In this document: positions 58,497 through 64,000 of the stretch, piece by piece
How positions within the stretch are numbered: the first letter of the stretch is position 1
How the letters are laid out: the number at the start of each line of letters is the position of its first letter
Source of the DNA: Candidatus Methanosphaera massiliense
Lineage (GTDB): Archaea; Methanobacteriota; Methanobacteria; Methanobacteriales; Methanobacteriaceae
NCBI RefSeq assembly: GCF_028890305.1
Contig: NZ_JARBXM010000001.1
Span: forward strand, 126,501-190,500
Length of the DNA stretch: 64,000 nucleotides
Direction of reading: 5' to 3'
Notes under the pieces: model-generated
Told to the model about the DNA's origin: nothing
The model's input: the letters and a program-made list of their open reading frames with translations, nothing else
Databases searched by the model: none
Translations under genes and position numbers: made by a program

Positions 58497-58982
58497 ATGT
58501 TTACTACAACAATAACCCCACGTATAGGCGATACTGATGGATTAAGACATATAAATAACAATGTAGTACCGATATGGTTCGAAACTGCAAGAAATCCAAT
58601 ATTTAGAATATTTGTACCAAATTTAGAATTAACATATAAGAAATGGAATTTAATTTTAGCTCATACTGAAACTAATTACATTAAACAAATATATTTTGGA
58701 TATGACGTTGAAATCAGAACATATGTTTCAAGAATAGGTAATAGTTCATTTACAATAATACAAGAAGTATGGCAAAATGGACAGTTAAGATGCAGTGGTC
58801 TTGCTACAATGGTACATTTTAACTTTATAAAACAAAAAAGTGAAAGAATACCTGATGATGTTCGTAAAGAATTAGAAAAACATTTAATAACAGAAAAAGA
58901 ACTCAAAATAAAAAATGATAAAGAAATGAAAGAAAATAAAAAACATATAGAAGAATTTGATTATATTGAATCAGATATGTAA
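58497..58982 (+). CDS. Acyl-CoA thioesterase-like protein (4HBT hotdog fold)
   Basis: The 161-aa protein has the hotdog-fold signature TPRIGDTDGLRHINNNVVPIWFETAR at the start, with D12/D14 and the long helix of 4-hydroxybenzoyl-CoA-type thioesterases. FGYDVEIRTYVSRIGNSSFTI follows. The last 30 residues are a highly charged Lys/Glu tail. GGAAG precedes the ATG. A short-chain acyl-CoA substrate is expected but unknown. Convergent with the amidohydrolase gene. Confidence 0.86.
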   Translation: MFTTTITPRIGDTDGLRHINNNVVPIWFETARNPIFRIFVPNLELTYKKWNLILAHTETNYIKQIYFGYDVEIRTYVSRIGNSSFTIIQEVWQNGQLRCSGLATMVHFNFIKQKSERIPDDVRKELEKHLITEKELKIKNDKEMKENKKHIEEFDYIESDM

Positions 58983-59000
58983 CTCATCTTCTCCTTCTTC

Positions 59001-60143
59001 TTACATTTGATTACCCATAATAAAACTAATTATATCATCCGGTGATGATCTATTTACTATAGATAAATAGGGATCCTCTGATTTTTGTTTTATTACTAAA
59101 ATATCTGAAATATTACCTTCTTGAATACTTATATCCTTACCTAATATTTTAAAACCGTTTATTGTAGCCATTTTAAGAATATCATGTGCTGTTATTTTAT
59201 TTTTATATGATCCACGTACTGCTTTTAGTGTATATTCCATTTCTCTGAACATGTCTGGCTTATTAAACATGACATTATCAGTTCCTAATGCTACGTCTAT
59301 CTGTTGTTCTGCATATGCTGATATTGGCGGTACTCCTACTGATAACATACCGTTAGACCTAGGACAAGATATAATAAAGGGACTTGATGAAGATAATAAA
59401 TCTAAATCCTGCATTATAGGATAAGTTACATGTACTAGATTTGTGTAACCTGCACGTAATGCTCGTTCTACTTCTGTTTGATTTGTTAATTGAACTGATT
59501 GTTCCTGTAATTCATAGTATTCTGCTACATGAACCATTGCTATTTTATCCTCTGCATTACATACTTCAGCTATTTGAAGCATTATCTCAGGGTCAACATC
59601 TTGCACACCACTTAATCCTATTCCATCACAATGCTGTATTAATTCTCTTGTTATTAATCTTGCTTCTTCTGGTGTTGTGTTTGGGTCATAGTATTTATCA
59701 CTTCGTCCTAATATACATGCATTTATTGGAAGGTCATATATTGCTTTTTTTAGTAATTCAATACCTTTTAATCCACCTTCTCTGAAATCTATAAATGTTG
59801 AAGTTCCTGAATATAACATTTCTTTTGCTGCTTCATGCATTGATTCAATTATCTCTTGATCAGATGCTTGATTTAATTTTTGATGTTTAAGTCCATTTGG
59901 TGGTTCAACTAATTCTTTTATAGATAAACCATCTCCTACATCCTTTGCTATAGAGTCTCCTATATGAGTATGTGCATTTATAAAGGCAGGTGTAACAATA
60001 CAGCCTGTAGCATCAATTATTTCACCTTCTTCATAATAACGTGATAATTTAATAATACGTCCTTCATCATTTATTACAACATTAGTGTGAACAGGATCTA
60101 AGTTAAATCCTGTGAGTACTAAACCATTTTTAATAGTCATCAT
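59001..60143 (-). CDS. Amidohydrolase-family metal-dependent hydrolase
   Basis: The protein (about 380 aa) has the metal site of the cytosine-deaminase/amidohydrolase superfamily: FINAHTHIGDS near 54-64, AMVHVAEYYE near 195-204 and GTDNVMFNKPDMFRE near 288-302. Candidate substrates are adenosine-type nucleosides or cyclic amides. The start is ambiguous: ATGs at 60152, 60143 and 60140 are in frame, and GAGATGAT near 60148-60155 favours 60143 or 60140. No operon partner. Confidence 0.85.
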   Translation of the reverse strand: MMTIKNGLVLTGFNLDPVHTNVVINDEGRIIKLSRYYEEGEIIDATGCIVTPAFINAHTHIGDSIAKDVGDGLSIKELVEPPNGLKHQKLNQASDQEIIESMHEAAKEMLYSGTSTFIDFREGGLKGIELLKKAIYDLPINACILGRSDKYYDPNTTPEEARLITRELIQHCDGIGLSGVQDVDPEIMLQIAEVCNAEDKIAMVHVAEYYELQEQSVQLTNQTEVERALRAGYTNLVHVTYPIMQDLDLLSSSSPFIISCPRSNGMLSVGVPPISAYAEQQIDVALGTDNVMFNKPDMFREMEYTLKAVRGSYKNKITAHDILKMATINGFKILGKDISIQEGNISDILVIKQKSEDPYLSIVNRSSPDDIISFIMGNQM

Positions 60144-60237
60144 AAAAATCATCTCGAGAAAAATTTGTTAAAAAAAATGAAAATTTAATAAAAAAAATAA
60201 TAAAAAGAGTATGGATGTTAATTTAATTCAATTAATG

Positions 60238-63200
60238 TTATAACTCACCATATTCATTAAGTGATTTTACATTAAGGTCTCCAGAACCTGCTTCTTCAAT
60301 TGCTTTAAGAACTGCATTTGCACCAGCAATAGTGGTTACGTATGGAATTCCTAACTCAATAGCTAATCTTCTTATAATATATCCATCATCAGCTGATTGT
60401 TTACCTGATGGTGTGTTAACTACAAATGCTACTTCACCATTAAACATTGCATCACGTATATTTGGTGAACCTTGACTAACTTTTCGTATAATGTCAATAT
60501 CAACATCAGGTGCTGCATTAGCTGTACCTCTTGTTGCTATTAAATCAAATCCTAATTCTTTTGCTTTTTTAGCTATTGGTGCTATTTTTGGTTTATCTGA
60601 ATCACGTACACTTAAGAAGAATTTACCTTCTGTTGGTAATTTCATATTAGCTGCTAGTTGTGCTTTATAATATGCTAATCCAAAGTTTTTATCAATACCC
60701 ATACTTTCTCCAGTTGATTTCATTTCCGGTCCTAACACTGTGTCTGCATCAGGTATTTTTAAGAATGGGAATACTGATTCTTTTACTGATACGTGTTTTA
60801 TATCAGAATAATTTACTAAATCAAAGTCAGTTAATTTAGCTCCTAACATTAGTTTGGATGCTATTTTAGCTATTGGTATACCAATAGATTTACTTACAAA
60901 TGGTACTGTACGACTAGCTCTTGGATTTGCTTCAATTATGTATAATTTTGGTTCAGGATCCATTTTTATAGCATATTGTATGTTAATTAAACCAATTACT
61001 CCTAGTTTTAATGCTAGTTTTGTAGTATAGTCTTCTACTTGTTCAATTATTTTTTCTGGTATTGTTTGTGGTGGAATTACACATGCTGAATCACCTGAGT
61101 GTATACCTGCCTCTTCTATGTGTTCCATTATTCCACATACATATACATTTTCTCCATCTGCTAGTGCATCTACATCTAATTCTATTGAATCTTCTAGGAA
61201 TTTATCTATAAGTATAGGATGTTCTTTTGATACTTTTACAGCTTCTTTCATATAATCTTCTAGTTCATCATCATCATATACTATTTCCATTGCACGTCCA
61301 CCAAGTACGTATGATGGTCTTACTAGTACAGGGAATCCTATTGAATGAGCTGCTTCTCTTGCATCATCTAATGAGTTTGCTATTCCATAGTCTGCTTGTG
61401 GTATTTTCAATTCATTTAAAACTTCTGTGAATTGTTCCCTATCTTCTACCATATCTATACTTTCGAATGGTGTTCCTATTATATTATATCCTGCTTTACT
61501 AATAGCTTCTGCAAGGTTTATTGAGGTTTGTCCACCAAACTGTACTATTACTCCATCAGGTTGTTCTTGATTTAAAACTGCTAGTACATCCTCTTTTGTT
61601 AATGGTTCAAAGTATAGTCTGTCTGATATATCATAATCAGTACTTACTGTTTCGGGGTTGTTGTTTATAAGTATTGTTTCAACATTTTCATCTTTTAATG
61701 CTAATGCTGCATGTACACAACAGTAATCAAATTCTATACCTTGTCCTATTCTTATTGGCCCTGCACCTAGTACTACTATTTTCTTTTTATCATCTTTTAT
61801 TATTTCTGGTGCTGAATCATATGTTCCATAGTAGTATGGTGTTTTAGCTTCAAACTCAGCTGCACATGTATCTACCATCTTATATTCAGGTTGTAGATTA
61901 AGTTCAAGTCGTGCATTTGTTACACTATCTTCATCTAAACCAATTAATTCACCAATTCTCTTATCACTGAATCCATATTGTTTGATTTCTCTGAATAATT
62001 TTGTATTATATAATACACTGCTTCCCTGCATTTCAATTCTTTCTTCCATGTCAACAATGTTCTTTATTTTATGTATGAAGAATGGACTAATATTTGTAAT
62101 CTTTGCTAATTCATCTATTGATCTTCCATCTTTTAATGCTGAATATAATTGGAATATTCTTTGATCAGTAGCATGTTCTAAGTCATAATCTGTATATTCT
62201 GTGTACTCAAATGCTTCTTGATCTATATCTAATGAACGTATAGCTTTCTGTAATGCTTCCTCGATTGTTCTACCTATTGCCATTACTTCTCCTGTAGACT
62301 GCATTTGTACTCCTAATTCTCCAGTATTACCTTTGAATTTATCAAATGGCCATCTAGGTATTTTTGCTATTACATAGTCTATTGCTGGTTCAAATGAGGC
62401 TGGTGTTTCCTTAGTTATGTCATTACTTATTTCATCTAAGGTCATACCTAAAGCTATTTTTGAGGATACTTTAGCTATTGAATATCCTGTAGCTTTTGAT
62501 GCTAATGCACTACTTCTACTTACCCTAGGATTTACCTCGATAACTTTGTACTCCTTTGTTATAGGATGTACTGCGAATTGTATGTTACATCCACCACATA
62601 TTCCTAATGCTCTGATAATTTTTATTGATGCATCTCTTAATCTTTGATTATCCTCATCAGATAATGTTTGTGTTGGAGCTACAACTATACTTTCACCTGT
62701 ATGAATACCCATAGGATCAATATTTTCCATGTTACATACTATGATACATGAATCATTTTTATCTCTCATTACCTCATACTCGAATTCTTCCCATCCAAGT
62801 ACTGATTCATCAATTAATACTTGGTTGATAAAACTCATTTCTAATCCATGGTTTACAATTTCTTCGAATTCTTTCTTATTATGAGCTATTCCTCCACCAG
62901 TTCCACCAAGTGTAAATGCTGGTCTTACAATTGCAGGATATCCAATGTCTTCTACTGCTTTATATGCTTCTTCTAATGAATTTACAGCATGACATTTAGG
63001 TATAGGTTCATTTAGTTTTTCCATGAATTCAGCAAATAAATCACGGTCTTCTACATTATTAATTGTTTCTATTGGTGAACCTAATACACGTACTCCTTCA
63101 AGTGCACCCATCTTCTCCAAGTCTATTGCAATATTTAAACCAGTTTGTCCACCCATGGTTGGTAAAATTGCGTCAACTTGTTCTTTTTCAATTATTTTTG

Positions 63201-63423
63201 CTACTACTTCTGCTGTTAGTGGTTCTACATATACTCTATCAGCAGAATCAATATCTGTTTGTATTGTAGCTGGATTACTATTTACCAAGACTGTTTCAAC
63301 GTTTTCTTCTCTTAATGATTTACATGCTTGTGATCCAGAATAATCGAATTCTGCAGCTTGTCCTATTTGTATAGGTCCTGATCCAATAATTAATACTTTT
63401 TTAATATCTTTATCCTTTGGCAT
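60238..63423 (-). CDS. carB: Carbamoyl phosphate synthase large subunit
   Basis: Makes carbamoyl phosphate for arginine and pyrimidines. The 1061-aa frame is intact and holds both synthetase halves: an ATP-grasp unit near 120-330 (AFTLGGTGGG) and one near 660-860 (SYVLGGRAMEIVYDDDEL), each after a PGPIQIGQ/GPIRIGQ-type Rossmann opening. A C-terminal MGS-like allosteric domain starts near 920 (FFLSVRDSDKPKIAPIAKKAKE). In Methanocaldococcus jannaschii this subunit is split in two, but here it is fused. GGAG precedes the ATG. It starts 44 bp after carA. Confidence 0.97.
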   Translation of the reverse strand: MPKDKDIKKVLIIGSGPIQIGQAAEFDYSGSQACKSLREENVETVLVNSNPATIQTDIDSADRVYVEPLTAEVVAKIIEKEQVDAILPTMGGQTGLNIAIDLEKMGALEGVRVLGSPIETINNVEDRDLFAEFMEKLNEPIPKCHAVNSLEEAYKAVEDIGYPAIVRPAFTLGGTGGGIAHNKKEFEEIVNHGLEMSFINQVLIDESVLGWEEFEYEVMRDKNDSCIIVCNMENIDPMGIHTGESIVVAPTQTLSDEDNQRLRDASIKIIRALGICGGCNIQFAVHPITKEYKVIEVNPRVSRSSALASKATGYSIAKVSSKIALGMTLDEISNDITKETPASFEPAIDYVIAKIPRWPFDKFKGNTGELGVQMQSTGEVMAIGRTIEEALQKAIRSLDIDQEAFEYTEYTDYDLEHATDQRIFQLYSALKDGRSIDELAKITNISPFFIHKIKNIVDMEERIEMQGSSVLYNTKLFREIKQYGFSDKRIGELIGLDEDSVTNARLELNLQPEYKMVDTCAAEFEAKTPYYYGTYDSAPEIIKDDKKKIVVLGAGPIRIGQGIEFDYCCVHAALALKDENVETILINNNPETVSTDYDISDRLYFEPLTKEDVLAVLNQEQPDGVIVQFGGQTSINLAEAISKAGYNIIGTPFESIDMVEDREQFTEVLNELKIPQADYGIANSLDDAREAAHSIGFPVLVRPSYVLGGRAMEIVYDDDELEDYMKEAVKVSKEHPILIDKFLEDSIELDVDALADGENVYVCGIMEHIEEAGIHSGDSACVIPPQTIPEKIIEQVEDYTTKLALKLGVIGLINIQYAIKMDPEPKLYIIEANPRASRTVPFVSKSIGIPIAKIASKLMLGAKLTDFDLVNYSDIKHVSVKESVFPFLKIPDADTVLGPEMKSTGESMGIDKNFGLAYYKAQLAANMKLPTEGKFFLSVRDSDKPKIAPIAKKAKELGFDLIATRGTANAAPDVDIDIIRKVSQGSPNIRDAMFNGEVAFVVNTPSGKQSADDGYIIRRLAIELGIPYVTTIAGANAVLKAIEEAGSGDLNVKSLNEYGEL

Positions 63424-63467
63424 ATCGACTAACTCCTAAAAAAAATTTATAAAATTTAATAGTCCAC

Positions 63468-64000
63468 CTAGTAATTCTTTATTGTTTCTACAAACTCTTC
63501 AAAGAATTGTTTTGAATCATGAGGTCCCGGTCCAGCTTCTGGATGGTATTGAATACATGATATTGGTAATTCTTTGTGTTTAATTGCTTCAGGTGTTCCA
63601 TCATTTAAGTTTATTTGAGTTATTTCTAAATCAGTACCTTTGATTGATTCTTCATCAACTGTGAAGCTATGATTTTGTGATGTCATGTAAACTTGACCAG
63701 ATTCTAAATCTTTAACTGGCTGATTTGATCCTCTATGTCCAAATTTCATCTTATAAATCTTAGCACCATATGTTAGAGCTATGATTTGTTGTCCAAGACA
63801 GATACCTGCTACTGGAAGTTTCTGTGCTACTTCCCTGATAGTGTCCTGTATATTATCTACATTTTCTGGATTTCCAGGTCCACTTGATACGAGTACACCA
63901 TCCACGTCCAAGTCAAATATTTCCTGTGCACTTGTTGATGAAGGTACTAATGTTATTCCTACTCCTTGTTTTGCTAGATTTTTTAGAATATTTTTCTTTA
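63468..64000 (-). CDS. carA: Carbamoyl phosphate synthase small subunit (partial, N-terminus off the window)
   Basis: Glutamine amidotransferase subunit. The frame is open from the right edge ([20 protein letters not shown] onward) and holds about 177 codons of the C-terminal glutaminase domain. [12 protein letters not shown] and the nucleophile Cys in [18 protein letters not shown] are visible. [11 protein letters not shown] and the His of [13 protein letters not shown] complete the class I triad. The N-terminal half lies beyond 64000. It leads the carA-carB operon. Confidence 0.95.
   Translation of the reverse strand, partial: KKNILKNLAKQGVGITLVPSSTSAQEIFDLDVDGVLVSSGPGNPENVDNIQDTIREVAQKLPVAGICLGQQIIALTYGAKIYKMKFGHRGSNQPVKDLESGQVYMTSQNHSFTVDEESIKGTDLEITQINLNDGTPEAIKHKELPISCIQYHPEAGPGPHDSKQFFEEFVETIKNY

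Noticed and set aside
60238-63423. carB split into two genes
   Set aside because: The frame is continuous through both synthetase halves.

Overview
The window is AT-rich chromosomal DNA from a methanogenic archaeon, most likely a Methanobacteriales member close to Methanosphaera (inference from gene content, compact operons and composition). The support is an A-type ATP synthase operon, archaeal information-processing proteins (SRP19, L37e, Sm-like protein, aEF-1 beta, Thg1, TiaS, Trm56, PUA protein, Ski2-like helicase), the archaeal lipid gene for inositol-phosphate synthase, pantoate kinase, ArfB/ArfC, and methanogen-specific genes (YcaO McrA-thioamidation type, MfnE, MtxX). I see no rRNA, tRNA, CRISPR array, insertion sequence or prophage.

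Layout. 1-8084 (-): ATP synthase operon H-I-K-E-C-F-A-B, with B running off the left edge. 8501-16825: tiaS, a divergent HTH regulator, a TIM-barrel-like orphan, serA, a JAMM protease, thg1, aspartate dehydrogenase and a PRC-barrel protein. 17129-20864: a tRNA-binding OB protein, a very short type IV pilin with a TadC-like partner, an M24 peptidase and an M50 protease. 21014-23696 (+): ycaO, pth2, mfnE, a 54-residue zinc ribbon and aEF-1 beta. 23848-29295: an orphan TctA-like permease, a Cys-rich methyltransferase, TadA and TadB pilus genes and an OB-HD nuclease. 29477-35325: inositol-phosphate synthase, trm56, cobS with an uncharacterised partner, then larC-queC-DUF2284. 35392-42500: an ABM protein, pycB, L37e, the Sm-like gene, a PUA protein, arfB and a Ski2-like helicase. 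42694-49788: cbiC-hemL, mtxX, uppS-tatD, an unknown gene with arfC, a PHP phosphatase and pantoate kinase. 49820-57908: a winged-helix regulator; recJ-like, srp19, hemD and cobA; purC-purS-purQ; glmS. 57942-64000: an Asn/Thr-rich surface protein, a thioesterase, an amidohydrolase and carA-carB, with carA running off the right edge.

Functional threads. Tetrapyrrole and cobalamin genes (hemL, hemD, cobA, cbiC, cobS) are scattered over about 25 kb; F420/riboflavin precursors are served by arfB and arfC. The pilus machinery is split between two loci about 7 kb apart.

The most unusual signal is at gene ends. At about ten transcription-unit ends, a 6-11 bp perfect or near-perfect hairpin overlaps or abuts the stop codon and is followed within about 15 nt by an oligo-T tract. 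Other points of interest are the nearly identical DNA repeats inside atpK, an N-terminal membrane helix on ATP synthase subunit C, and a three-hairpin spacer between the Sm-like and L37e genes. Nothing here proves a wholly new multi-gene system.
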